A stretch of DNA of 15,379 nt from Persephonella sp. Lineage in GTDB: Bacteria > Aquificota > Aquificia > Aquificales > Hydrogenothermaceae. The DNA lies in NCBI GenBank assembly GCA_027058925.1, contig JALTAS010000070.1, positions 1 to 15,379 on the forward strand, read 5' to 3'. Under the pieces are notes generated by a model. That model was not told the origin of the DNA, made no database searches, and saw only the letters and a program-made list of their open reading frames with translations. Shown one piece after another: positions 1 to 8,228 of this stretch. The translations under genes and the position numbers were made by a program. Numbering within the stretch: position 1 is the first letter of the stretch; each line of letters begins with the position of its first letter.

Positions 1-3000
1 TTCAGAAAGTTCAAGACTGTAAACGCTTGATATTCCTTCCCTTGCAGAAACACCAAGAAGCCTGTCTGCATAAGATGCCATAGTGTCTCTAAGGGTTACC
101 ACTATAAACTGGGCTTCCTGAGAAAGTTCTTTCATCAGCTCTGCGATCTTTCTTGCGTTTGCATCATCAAGATGGGCATCTACTTCATCAAAATAATAAA
201 ATGGTGCAGGTCTGTACTGCTGAACAGCAAAAAGGAAGGCAAGAGCTGTTAATGTTTTTTCACCACCTGACATTATCTCAAGCCTTTTTACATCTTTTCC
301 CCTCGGTCTTGCTTTCAGTAAAATACCTCCAGAAAGGGGATCCTCCTCATTTTCTATCTCAAGGTAGGCTTTTCCTCCCGGGGAAAGTCTTCTGAATATC
401 TTTCCTAAATTTTTGTTTACAGCTTCATAGACCTCCATAAATGCCCTTATTTTTTTCTCCTCAAGGTTTTGTATCATTTCTTCAATAGACTTTTTTTCAT
501 CTATAAGAACTTTCAGCTTTTCACTCAGATCATCGTACCTTTCCTTTATCTCCTGATAATCCTCAACAGCTTTCTGGTTTACAGCTCCTATCTGCTGTCT
601 TTTTTCCTGATACTCTTTTAGATCTCTCTCAAGCTGTTTAAGGTCTCCTTCTACAGCTTCCCCGTCGTATTCCTCCCTAAGAAGCATAAGCTCTTCTTTT
701 AGATCCTCTATCTTCTGCTCGTGTTTTCCTTTATCCTCAAGAAGGTATGTTATCTGCTTGTTTATGTTCTCCTCTTCGTATCTGAGGACTTTCAGCTCTT
801 CTTTCAGATTTTCAACATCCTCAAGGAGTTTATCCCTTTCTTTTTCCTTTTCTTTCAGATCTTTCCACAGATCTGAAAGCTGTTTGCTCAGATCCTCAAT
901 CTGATCTTTTATCTGCTGTATCTGGGCTGTTTTGGTTCTTTCAGTGTCCTCAATCTTCATCTTTTCATTTTCTATCTGGAATATTCTGACCTTCAGGCTG
1001 TTTTCAAGTCTGTCTTTGAGTTTTTCTATCTGATTTTCAATCTCATTTTTCTTTTCTCTGAGGGAATAAACCTTCTGTGTTGCTTCTTCCCACTCTTTTC
1101 TTAATTTGTGTAGTCCTTCACTTTCCATTTTTTCTAAGATTGATCTTTTTTTCTGCTTGACGGAGCTTATCTGTTTTTCAACCTCATTTAGGTGCTTTTC
1201 TGCATTTTCAAGCTTGTTTTCTATCTCAAACTGTTTTTTCTTCAGGTTTACAATCTCTTCTTCAAGAATGTTTATTCTGCTTATGTTGTGCTGGAGTTTT
1301 TTCTCAATCTCCCTGTTTCTTTCAAGTACATTCTGGCTTTCGTTTTTGAGCTGGAAGAGCTCTTTTTCTGTAAGGGATATTTTTTCTTCTAATTTTTTTA
1401 GCTCTTCTTCCATAGCTTTTTCTTCTGCTTTCAGCCTGTCGTCCTCTTTTTCAAGCCTTATCTTTTCCTGTTCAAGATTTCCTTTTCCCAGAATACCTGA
1501 TCTGCCTTTGTCTGAACCTCCTGTTATTGTCCCGCTTTTTTCAAATATCTCACCTTCAAGTGTGACCATTCTGTATGTTCCTATTCCTAAGCTTCTTGCA
1601 GAATCAAAATCCTGAACTATAACAGTATCCCCAAATACATACCTTACGGCCTTTTCAATTGCAGGATCGTACTCAACAAAGTTAACAGCAAGACCTAAAA
1701 CACCTCTCATCAATGGAGGTCTGTTGACAGAAGGAACTCTTATTTTGTTCAGGGGTATGAATGTTGCCTTTCCTCCTTTATTTTCCTTTAGGACTTTAAT
1801 ACATTCCTGTGCAACCCTGTCGTTCTCAACAACTATATTTTTTAACCTTCCTCCTCCTGCTGCCTCAACAGCTTTGGAATACTCAGGGTCTTTTACACCT
1901 ATAAGATCTGCCACCTGACCGTAAACACCTTTAATATCTCTTATAAGTGCCATTACCCTGTCTTCTCTAACCTGTGAAAGCTGGGCAAGGATCTGGGCAA
2001 GCCTCTGAAAGTTTGATTCTATTTTATCCCGATTTTCTCTGAGCTTTTTTGTTATGCTTTCTTTTCTGATTTTTAGTCTCTGGAGCTCACTCTGGAGGCT
2101 TTTTATCTTTCTTTCCTGTGTTTCAACAAATGATTTTATGTTGTTTTTTGAATTTCTCAGTCCTTCTATCTCTGTTGAGAGCTGGTCTATCTCATCTTTA
2201 TAGCTCTGCACTTTTTCCATTATCCTTGACAGTTCCATCTCAAGGTGGAGCTTTTCCTTGTGGAGGTAGCCCTGTTTTTCTGTGAGTTCCTTTTCTTCCC
2301 TCTCAACCTCCCCAAGATCTAACTTTGCTTTTGATCCTCCTATCTCTATCTCTTTTAGTTTCTTATTTTTTTCTTCAAGCTCCTTTTCAGCTTCTTCAAG
2401 CTCTCTTTTTATCTGGGGAAGTTTCTTTTTTAAATTTTTTATCTCTTCTTCTATAGATATAACCTCTTTGATGTGGGTCTCTTTCTCCTTTGCAAGATCC
2501 TTAAGCAGTTCTTTCAGGCTTTCAAGCTCCTGTTCTATCTCCGATTTTTTTTCATTCAAATGCCTTATCTGTGAGGTTATTGAGCCCTCTTTTTCTTTGA
2601 TAGGCAGTAAAGATTCCTGAAGTTGATTAAGAGTGTTTTCAAGCTGTTTTATCTGGTGTATCTTTTCTTTCTGTTTTTCTATTGATCTTTCTTTTTCAAG
2701 GTAAAGACTGTTTATTTTCTGCTCTATCTCCTCAAGCTCTTTTAACGCTTTTTCCTGCTCTGTTAAAAGAAAGTAAAGTTTTACACCTTTTATTTTGTCC
2801 TGTATCTGGGCTATCTTTTCTTCAAGCTGTGATGCTATAAGAGCATTTTCCCTTTCTTCTTCAAGCCTTTTAAGGTTTGCCCTCACCTCTTTTAGTATTA
2901 ATCTTGCTGATGATATCTTTTCCTCTGATTCCTGAAGGTCTTTTACAGCTTTCTCTTTTCTTTCTTCATACTCTGTAATTCCTGCAATCTCACTGAGAAG

Positions 3001-3480
3001 ATCCCTTCTTTCTGAGGGGGTCATCTTGATAAACTTGAATATGTCACCCTGCGTAACTATGTTGTATCCCTGTTTTGGAATGCCTGCATAAGATAAAATC
3101 TCCTCCACTTCATACTGTTTTGCAGGTCTTCCATTTATTTTGTATGTTGATTTTCCGTTGTGTTCTATCTTTCTGTATATGGAAACATAATCATCATTAA
3201 GGGGAAAAGCTCCTTCATTTTTGAATATAACCTCAACCTCAGCATATTCTGCAGATTTACCCCTTGATGAGAAGATCAGATCAGAAAGTTTCAGGGCTCT
3301 CATTGATTTTGCTGTCGCAAGTCCAAGGGCAAATACAACAGCATCACCTATGTTGCTCTTTCCTGATCCGTTTGGACCAACGATACCAACAAATCCGTCC
3401 CCCACAGGAATGGATAACCTTCTGTTTCCGTAAGATTTAAAACCATAAACATTGATCCTTTCAATGTAAGCTTTTGACAT
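1..3480 (-). CDS. smc: Chromosome partition protein SMC, archaeal-like, C-terminal end cut by window edge
   Basis: Structural maintenance of chromosomes ATPase. As a dimer it forms the bacterial condensin ring that compacts and segregates the chromosome. The frame is open for 1160 codons from the ATG at 3480 to base 1. The family is usually about 1150-1200 residues, so only a short tail is missing. Visible parts in order: N-terminal head with Walker A GPNGSGKS (residues 35-42, Lys41) and Q-loop Gln144; a long charged coiled coil to about 500; a glycine-rich hinge at about 505-655; the returning coiled coil; then the C-terminal head with ABC signature MSGGEK (1070-1075), Walker B FDE (Asp1098, Glu1099) and D-loop HLDDAN. 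All ATPase residues are present, so the protein should be active. The wording of both heads (KFIKM after the Q-loop, MSGGEK, PAPFYYFDEVDAHLDDAN) recalls Pyrococcus SMC more than Bacillus SMC. It lies 80 bases after the acyl-CoA synthetase on the same strand, and may be cotranscribed with it. Confidence 0.97.
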   Translation of the reverse strand, partial: MSKAYIERINVYGFKSYGNRRLSIPVGDGFVGIVGPNGSGKSNIGDAVVFALGLATAKSMRALKLSDLIFSSRGKSAEYAEVEVIFKNEGAFPLNDDYVSIYRKIEHNGKSTYKINGRPAKQYEVEEILSYAGIPKQGYNIVTQGDIFKFIKMTPSERRDLLSEIAGITEYEERKEKAVKDLQESEEKISSARLILKEVRANLKRLEEERENALIASQLEEKIAQIQDKIKGVKLYFLLTEQEKALKELEEIEQKINSLYLEKERSIEKQKEKIHQIKQLENTLNQLQESLLPIKEKEGSITSQIRHLNEKKSEIEQELESLKELLKDLAKEKETHIKEVISIEEEIKNLKKKLPQIKRELEEAEKELEEKNKKLKEIEIGGSKAKLDLGEVEREEKELTEKQGYLHKEKLHLEMELSRIMEKVQSYKDEIDQLSTEIEGLRNSKNNIKSFVETQERKIKSLQSELQRLKIRKESITKKLRENRDKIESNFQRLAQILAQLSQVREDRVMALIRDIKGVYGQVADLIGVKDPEYSKAVEAAGGGRLKNIVVENDRVAQECIKVLKENKGGKATFIPLNKIRVPSVNRPPLMRGVLGLAVNFVEYDPAIEKAVRYVFGDTVIVQDFDSARSLGIGTYRMVTLEGEIFEKSGTITGGSDKGRSGILGKGNLEQEKIRLEKEDDRLKAEEKAMEEELKKLEEKISLTEKELFQLKNESQNVLERNREIEKKLQHNISRINILEEEIVNLKKKQFEIENKLENAEKHLNEVEKQISSVKQKKRSILEKMESEGLHKLRKEWEEATQKVYSLREKKNEIENQIEKLKDRLENSLKVRIFQIENEKMKIEDTERTKTAQIQQIKDQIEDLSKQLSDLWKDLKEKEKERDKLLEDVENLKEELKVLRYEEENINKQITYLLEDKGKHEQKIEDLKEELMLLREEYDGEAVEGDLKQLERDLKEYQEKRQQIGAVNQKAVEDYQEIKERYDDLSEKLKVLIDEKKSIEEMIQNLEEKKIRAFMEVYEAVNKNLGKIFRRLSPGGKAYLEIENEEDPLSGGILLKARPRGKDVKRLEIMSGGEKTLTALAFLFAVQQYRPAPFYYFDEVDAHLDDANARKIAELMKELSQEAQFIVVTLRDTMASYADRLLGVSAREGISSVYSLELSE

Positions 3481-3560
3481 TTTTCTACCCTTGAAGGATT
3501 TATTTAATTAAATCTTTCGGATTTTTGGAAAATTTTATTAAAGATATACCCTGCTTTGTT

Positions 3561-5117
3561 TTAATCAAACTCTCCCCTGTTTAATTTTTCTTTTAATACC
3601 CTTTTCAGAATTTTTCCTGTTGCGTTTCTGGGAAGATCTTCAACAAAATAAAAAGCTTTTGGGATTTTGTAGTTTGCAAGTTTTTCTTTCAGAAATGCTC
3701 TCAGATCTTTTTCTTTCAAATCTGAACTTTCAGTAAGCCTGATAAAAGCTACAGGTATCTCACCGTGTGTTTCATCTTTTTTACCAACAACAGCAGCTTC
3801 TTCAACTTCTGGATGGGATGTCAAAACCTCTTCTATCTCCCTTGGATATATATTTATACCTTTTGAGATTATAAGGTCTTTTTTTCTATCAACAATAAAT
3901 ATGTATCCTTCTTCATCAACATAACCCATATCTCCTGTTAGTAGCCATCCGTTGATCACCGTTTCTTCTGTTGCAGTAGGATCTTTATAGTAGCCTTTCA
4001 TCACATTATTTCCCTTTACGATAATCTCACCTATCTCCCCTGTAGTCAGTTCCATCAGCTCATCATCAACTATTTTTACCTGATAGTCCGGAAGAGGAGG
4101 ACCGACTGATAGAGGTTTTTGTTTTTCCATTCTGTTTATTGAAACAACGGGGGAGGCCTCTGACAGACCGTATCCCTCAAGAAGAGGAACTTTTGGAAAT
4201 TTATTTTTCATTCTTTCAAGTGTTGATTGTGGGAGAGGCGCTGCTCCTGACACAAAAGCTCTTAATCTGTTGAACCACATAAAATACCAGGGAAGTTTTG
4301 CCTTGGAAAGTGCGTTAAAAACTTCAGGAACCCCCATAAAAATAGTAACTCTTTTCAGAAGCGTCTGCTTCAGTATGTTTGAAAAAGGGAGTATTGATCT
4401 GACTATAACTATTGGGGACCCGAAATACAGGGGAAGAAGGACTGTAGCTGTAAGCGTAAATGTATGAAACATAGGGAGATAAACGATAAACCTGTCTTTG
4501 TGAGATACAGGAACAACTCTCTCAATATTTATCAGATTTGAGAATATATTTCTGTAAGAAAGCATAACACCCTTTGGTTTACCTGTTGTTCCAGAGGTGT
4601 ATATAATAACAGCAGTATCATCTAAATCTGACTGGGGTTTGATATGTTCATAATCCTTTACTGTCAGTCCTTCTTCAAATGACAAATTTTTTTGATCAAA
4701 ATTTTTGTAATCCCCCTGCCATATTATTTTTTCTACTTTGGTTTTCTGAAAAATATCCACAAGCTCTTTTCTGAACCTATCCTGCGTTATCAGAACTTTT
4801 GAGTCACTGTGATCCAGTATGTATTCAATCTCTTCTTTTTTTAAAAATGTGTTGACAGGAACAGCAACAGCACCTAACTTTCCAATAGCCAGAAATGAGA
4901 TAATAAACTCCTTGGAATTTCCCATTAAAAGGGAAACATGATCCCCCTTTCTGACACCTATCAGCTCAAGATATCTTGCAAACGAATCAACATATTCCTT
5001 GAGCTGTCTATGTGTTATTTTCTGTTTGTCTTCAAACAGTGCGGGCTTTTTTCCAAATTTTTCTGCGTTCTTCTTTACAAGCTGGTAAAAGTTGCTGTAA
5101 GGATATTTCCCTTCCAT
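3561..5117 (-). CDS. AMP-forming acyl-CoA synthetase (FadD-like fatty acid-CoA ligase)
   Basis: ANL-superfamily enzyme that activates a carboxylic acid with ATP to an acyl-adenylate and transfers it to CoA. The 518 residues match the usual length. Motifs in order: the Ser/Thr/Gly-rich P-loop YTSGTTGKPKG (173-183), YGLSE (316-320), TGDMG (394-398), the hinge region DRKKD (410-414), and PRNATGKILKR with the expected catalytic Lys502. No motif residue is missing. The chain between P-loop and YGLSE is rich in Phe, Leu and Pro, as in medium/long-chain acyl ligases, but the acid cannot be read from sequence. The start is the ATG preceded by GAGG with a 6-base spacer; that site overlaps the stop codon of the upstream porin gene. 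Being directly after a FadL-type porin favours a fatty or other hydrophobic acid taken from outside. No beta-oxidation genes are in view, so the product may feed lipid synthesis instead. Aryl or other acid-CoA ligase activity is the main alternative. Confidence 0.93.
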   Translation of the reverse strand: MEGKYPYSNFYQLVKKNAEKFGKKPALFEDKQKITHRQLKEYVDSFARYLELIGVRKGDHVSLLMGNSKEFIISFLAIGKLGAVAVPVNTFLKKEEIEYILDHSDSKVLITQDRFRKELVDIFQKTKVEKIIWQGDYKNFDQKNLSFEEGLTVKDYEHIKPQSDLDDTAVIIYTSGTTGKPKGVMLSYRNIFSNLINIERVVPVSHKDRFIVYLPMFHTFTLTATVLLPLYFGSPIVIVRSILPFSNILKQTLLKRVTIFMGVPEVFNALSKAKLPWYFMWFNRLRAFVSGAAPLPQSTLERMKNKFPKVPLLEGYGLSEASPVVSINRMEKQKPLSVGPPLPDYQVKIVDDELMELTTGEIGEIIVKGNNVMKGYYKDPTATEETVINGWLLTGDMGYVDEEGYIFIVDRKKDLIISKGINIYPREIEEVLTSHPEVEEAAVVGKKDETHGEIPVAFIRLTESSDLKEKDLRAFLKEKLANYKIPKAFYFVEDLPRNATGKILKRVLKEKLNRGEFD

Positions 5118-5120
5118 ATT

Positions 5121-5129
5121 CCACCTCTA
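5121..5129 (-). promoter_or_regulatory. Ribosome-binding site of the acyl-CoA synthetase overlapping the porin stop codon
   Basis: On the minus strand the sequence reads TAGAGGTGG, three bases before the ligase-initiating AATATG. The TAG at 5129-5127 is the porin stop, and GAGG (5127-5124) is the Shine-Dalgarno core, with 6 bases to the ATG at 5117. The two genes therefore share bases, which supports one transcript and probable reinitiation by ribosomes finishing the porin. Confidence 0.75.
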
Positions 5130-6371
5130 AAATCTGTATCCAAGAGACAGGTTTAAAAGATGTGCTTTCATATCTGAAAAATCTCCATTCATACTTGCAT
5201 TATTTATCGTTCTGTCAAACTTCTGTACATAAAGATAAGCAACTCCCAGCTCAAGATTTGTTTTTGGGTTCCATAAACAACCTATAGAAAACATCCATCC
5301 ATTTGAGTCTGGCAGTTCAAAACCCTGTGTTGACTGGGGGATTGGTGTTTCATCGTAGGCTATTCCTAACAGCCCTGTAAATTTCTTGTTAAATCTGTGC
5401 TTCACCCCTAAACGAATAGTCTTTGAGTCATGCCAGTTCTTTGGTTTCGGTCTTCCTAAAGAATTTTCTGCAACAGGATCCTCGTAATTTATATCAAGCT
5501 TTTTATATCTTCCCCAGAATGTTATCTCATATGTCAGATCAAAAGTTGTATTCTCAGAATAATTGTAAGATATACCAAGCCTCCACTCTGCAGGTAAAAC
5601 AACCTTCACATTTCCCTCTGTTGATATAGGATAAACCGTAGGACCTGGGAGAAGTATGTAACCTTTTGCCATTCCATTTATCTCAGGTTTTATCTCTGAT
5701 TTATATATTGTTGCAATCCTCAGATTTTCATTCAGTCTTAACGCGGCTGAAAGAAGATAACCAAAAGATATACCGCTTTCCCCATCCATATTTATTCTGT
5801 AATAAGGCTCTCTTCTGTACTTTATCTCTCCTGAAGAGTAAAGAGCTCTTAAACCACCCCCCAGAGAAAGCCTTTTATCAACTTGATATGCAAAAGTTGT
5901 GTCAAACTCAAATGTTTTTAGTGTAAATTCCTCTGCAGTAGCTCTCTGATAGTCTGCAGACCATCTTTTTGAAAGGCCAAAAGGGGTCACAAACGAAAAA
6001 CCAAACCTTGTCCTGTTTCCTGCAGGAAGGATAAAATGAAAGTAAGGAACTACAAACTCCTCCTTTACCGTTTTAGCGTTTGTAATTGGTGGTGATGGAT
6101 CATAACCAAGCGGATCCCTTGCTACTCCATAAAAGTTTATCCTTGGAAGAAAAATATACTTTGCACCCAACTCTATAAGTGTTTTGTCTTTATCTTCTAT
6201 CCATACCATTCCAGCTGGATTATAATAGGCTGAATCAGCAGAATCAGCACCTGCAAAGTAAGCTGCTGATGTCCCCATTGATCTTGTTGACTGTTCAGGA
6301 ATTTTGTATGCCGCCCCGTAAGCTGTTGTAAAAACAAAAACTCCCACCAGACCCAATAATACCCTTCTCAT
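5127..6371 (-). CDS. FadL/OmpP1-family outer-membrane transporter
   Basis: Beta-barrel porin of the FadL/OmpP1/TodX family, which lets long-chain fatty acids or other hydrophobic molecules cross the outer membrane. With the start chosen here the protein has 414 residues, a usual family length. It begins with two Arg and a hydrophobic stretch ending near TTAYG (15-19), a signal peptide likely cut around residues 19-21. The mature N-terminus holds the family pattern IPEQS, then SADSAYYNPAG with the Asn-Pro-Ala turn at 51-53, part of the plug that opens the lateral gate in E. coli FadL. The rest alternates polar and aromatic residues as beta strands do, and the chain ends in Phe (GYRF), as expected for barrel insertion. 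A start 5 codons upstream (6386) is open but has no ribosome-binding site. The ATG at 6371 has GGAGG 8 bases upstream, so I use it. It is followed closely by an acyl-CoA synthetase. The substrate cannot be told; hydrocarbons or aromatics are also possible. Confidence 0.93.
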   Translation of the reverse strand: MRRVLLGLVGVFVFTTAYGAAYKIPEQSTRSMGTSAAYFAGADSADSAYYNPAGMVWIEDKDKTLIELGAKYIFLPRINFYGVARDPLGYDPSPPITNAKTVKEEFVVPYFHFILPAGNRTRFGFSFVTPFGLSKRWSADYQRATAEEFTLKTFEFDTTFAYQVDKRLSLGGGLRALYSSGEIKYRREPYYRINMDGESGISFGYLLSAALRLNENLRIATIYKSEIKPEINGMAKGYILLPGPTVYPISTEGNVKVVLPAEWRLGISYNYSENTTFDLTYEITFWGRYKKLDINYEDPVAENSLGRPKPKNWHDSKTIRLGVKHRFNKKFTGLLGIAYDETPIPQSTQGFELPDSNGWMFSIGCLWNPKTNLELGVAYLYVQKFDRTINNASMNGDFSDMKAHLLNLSLGYRF

Positions 6372-6372
6372 T

Positions 6373-6384
6373 CTCCTAACCTCC
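6373..6384 (-). promoter_or_regulatory. Ribosome-binding site that fixes the porin start
   Basis: On the minus strand GGAGG (6384-6380) stands 8 bases before the ATG at 6371-6369. A second AGGAG (6377-6373) is too close to be used. The alternative ATG at 6386 is preceded only by an A/T run, and it overlaps the ribosome-binding site itself. Confidence 0.7.
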
Positions 6385-6408
6385 ATATTTTTAAAAAATT
6401 CTAAAACA

Positions 6409-6436
6409 TTTAGCCATTTTTTAAAATGTTTATAAT
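6409..6436 (+). promoter_or_regulatory. Candidate sigma-70-type promoter for hisC
   Basis: A perfect -10 box TATAAT lies at 6431-6436. A weak -35-like TTTAGC lies at 6409-6414, with a 16-base spacer. Transcription would begin near 6443, about 23 bases before the hisC ATG. The 94-base gap between the divergent porin and hisC genes should also hold the porin promoter. On the minus strand I see only a poor candidate for it (TAGAAT at 6403-6398 with no good -35). Confidence 0.5.
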
Positions 6437-6454
6437 ATTAATGCTAATTTTTTC

Positions 6455-6460
6455 AGGAGG
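6455..6460 (+). promoter_or_regulatory. Strong ribosome-binding site of hisC
   Basis: AGGAGG, a full anti-Shine-Dalgarno match, ends 5 bases before the hisC ATG at 6466. It fixes the start and suggests efficient translation. Confidence 0.75.
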
Positions 6461-6465
6461 AGTTA

Positions 6466-7515
6466 ATGTTTTTAGATAGATTAAAGAATTTCAAAAGTTA
6501 CAAAACAGAAACAACACCCTGCAGGGTAAAACTTTCATCAAATGAAAATCCTTTTGATCTTCCAGAATGGTTAAAAGAAAAGATTTCTGAAGCAGTTAAA
6601 AACATTCCTCTTAACAGATACCCTGATCCGACATCGCAGGAACTAAAAGAGGTAATAGCAGATTTTTACGGAGTCAGCCCTGAAAATCTTGTTCTTGGAA
6701 ACGGTTCTGACGAACTTATACATCTTCTTGTAACTGTGGTGGGACAGATTGACAGACCTGTAATGTATCCTGTCCCCACTTTTCCAATGTATCAGGTTTC
6801 TGCAGACATATTAGGAAGGCCAAAAGCTGAATTTTTACTTGATCAAAACTTTCAGCTTGATAAGAGAGAGATAGACAAAGCTCTTGAAAAAGAACCTCAG
6901 CTTGCTTTTTTTGCTTCCCCAAATAACCCTACAGGTAACAGTTTTGACAGGGATCTAATTCTCTATACAGCAGAAAGAGGGATTTTTACCGCTGTTGATG
7001 AGGCTTATATACACTTTTCAGATAAAAAAGATTTTTTAAATGAGGCTGTAAACTCTGACAGAATTGTTGTAATCAGAACAATGTCAAAAATAGGTCTTGC
7101 AGGAATAAGACTGGGTGTTTTAATTGCGAACAAAGATGTTGCTTCCCTTTTAGACAGGGCAAGACAGCCGTTTAATATAACATACCCTACACAGATAATA
7201 GGAAAGATTGTTCTAACAGAGGGAAAAGAAGTTATAAAAAATCAGATAGAGAAAATAGTATCCGAAAGAAAAAGAGTCATGGAACAGGTTCAAAAAATAA
7301 AAGGCATAAAAGTATATCCATCCGATGCAAATTTCTTTCTGATAAAAGTTCCCGATGGGGAAACAGTTCACAGAATGCTTATTGAAGAAGGTGTTCTCGT
7401 GAGAAATATGTCCCATCTTCCTATGATGGAAAACTGTCTTAGAGTATCAATAGGAAAACCTGAAGAAAATGATACATTTATAAAAGCTTTAAAAAATGTT
7501 ATGGAGAAGATCTAA
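6466..7515 (+). CDS. hisC: Histidinol-phosphate aminotransferase
   Basis: PLP-dependent fold-type I aminotransferase of the histidine pathway. It moves an amino group from glutamate to imidazole-acetol phosphate to give histidinol phosphate, in the cytoplasm. The 349 residues fit the family. Seen in order: SSNENP near the N-terminus (24-29), RYPDP (51-55), GNGSDELI (79-86), SPNNPTGN (151-158) with the PLP-contacting Asn, DEAYIHF (178-184) with Asp178 for the PLP ring nitrogen, SKIGLAGIRLG (207-217) with the Schiff-base Lys208, and LRVSIG (325-330) with Arg326 for the substrate carboxylate. The SK-x-GLAG-x-R-x-G spacing and NENP are typical of HisC rather than aspartate aminotransferases, though some HisC also take aromatic substrates. 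It stands alone: the porin gene is divergent on its left and the methyltransferase gene converges on its right, overlapping its stop. No other his gene is present. Confidence 0.95.
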   Translation: MFLDRLKNFKSYKTETTPCRVKLSSNENPFDLPEWLKEKISEAVKNIPLNRYPDPTSQELKEVIADFYGVSPENLVLGNGSDELIHLLVTVVGQIDRPVMYPVPTFPMYQVSADILGRPKAEFLLDQNFQLDKREIDKALEKEPQLAFFASPNNPTGNSFDRDLILYTAERGIFTAVDEAYIHFSDKKDFLNEAVNSDRIVVIRTMSKIGLAGIRLGVLIANKDVASLLDRARQPFNITYPTQIIGKIVLTEGKEVIKNQIEKIVSERKRVMEQVQKIKGIKVYPSDANFFLIKVPDGETVHRMLIEEGVLVRNMSHLPMMENCLRVSIGKPEENDTFIKALKNVMEKI

Positions 7516-8198
7516 ACCTTCTTTGCCACGAATATATAAACATTGGGAAACAATCTATCTATTTTTGTAACCTTAAATCCCTTGCTCTCAAGTTCAATCT
7601 TCATCATACCTGGAAGAATAAAGTTTTTTATTGATGTGGACAGATAGTTATATGCCTTGAAATTTCCTGTGATAATTCCTCCTAAATAGGGAAGTACATG
7701 ATGTATATATGTGGAAACAGCTTTATTGATCATATTGCCATTTTCCACAGGAAAAAACTCAAGTATCCCTAAAATCCCTCCATTTTTTAAAACTCTTGAA
7801 AACTCTTTGAATGCTCTTATTCTGTCTTCAAAGTTTCTTACTCCAAAAGACACAGCTATAAGATCAACAGTGCCATCTTTTATTGGAAGTTCTTCAGCTA
7901 TACCTTCTAAAAAAATCACATCAGGAAATCTCTTTTTTGCAACTTTTAACATATTTTTTGAAGGGTCTATCCCTATCTTCATCTTAAAATCACAATGGCA
8001 GTATTTAAAGTTTTCTCCTGTTCCTGTTGCAACATCAAGAAAAAAATCTATATTTTCAAGCCTGTCCGAAAGGGACTTAAAAAAATATTTCCTCCAGCAG
8101 ATATCAAACCAGAAACTTAGAACATGGTTGGCTAAAATATATCTATCAGCTATTGAATCAAATGTTTTGATAATTTTGAATCTCTTTTGTTCTTCCAT
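7512..8198 (-). CDS. UbiE/MenG-type quinone C-methyltransferase
   Basis: SAM-dependent methyltransferase of the UbiE/MenG family, which adds the ring methyl in the last step of menaquinone (or the C-methylation step of ubiquinone) synthesis. Motifs: FDSIADRY (13-20), SAM motif I DVATGTGE (55-62), the acidic ribose contact in GIDPS (Asp78), FGVRNFED (118-125, compare FGLRN in UbiE), RVLKNGG (135-141), LEFFP (146-150) and YNYLSTSI (183-190). With the ATG at 8198 it has 228 residues, the usual size. A frame extension to a TTG at 8258 adds 20 hydrophobic, Tyr/Ile-rich residues not found in the family. That TTG is the first half of a TTGACA promoter box, so I reject it. An AAGGG lies 8-12 bases upstream of the chosen ATG. 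The gene lies alone, away from other quinone genes. Menaquinone is more likely than ubiquinone if the host is Aquificota, but another polyprenyl ring substrate cannot be excluded. Confidence 0.9.
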   Translation of the reverse strand: MEEQKRFKIIKTFDSIADRYILANHVLSFWFDICWRKYFFKSLSDRLENIDFFLDVATGTGENFKYCHCDFKMKIGIDPSKNMLKVAKKRFPDVIFLEGIAEELPIKDGTVDLIAVSFGVRNFEDRIRAFKEFSRVLKNGGILGILEFFPVENGNMINKAVSTYIHHVLPYLGGIITGNFKAYNYLSTSIKNFILPGMMKIELESKGFKVTKIDRLFPNVYIFVAKKV

Positions 8199-8228
8199 TA
8201 TTAAGCCCTTATAAGTTATTCGTATATA

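Noticed and set aside
1106-2620. Plus-strand open frames rich in Ser and Phe (1106-1615, 1192-1392, 2282-2620)
   Set aside because: They lie opposite the Glu/Lys-rich coiled coil of smc. Their Ser/Phe/Leu content is what the complement of GAA/AAA/AGA codons gives. They have no ribosome-binding sites or domain signs.
3496-3524. A/T-rich inverted repeats between the acyl-CoA synthetase and smc (GATTTA...TAAATC and AAATC...GATTT)
   Set aside because: The stems are only 5-6 base pairs, mostly A-T, and are not followed by a T-run on the minus strand. They are too weak to call a terminator or operator in such A/T-rich DNA.
6372-6386. Five-codon N-terminal extension of the porin from the ATG at 6386
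   Set aside because: That ATG lacks a ribosome-binding site and overlaps the GGAGG that serves the ATG at 6371. The shorter form gives a normal signal peptide.
7711-8214. 167-codon plus-strand frame between hisC and sfsA
   Set aside because: It is antisense to the methyltransferase gene, whose SAM-binding motifs are clear. The frame resembles no known protein and has no ribosome-binding site.
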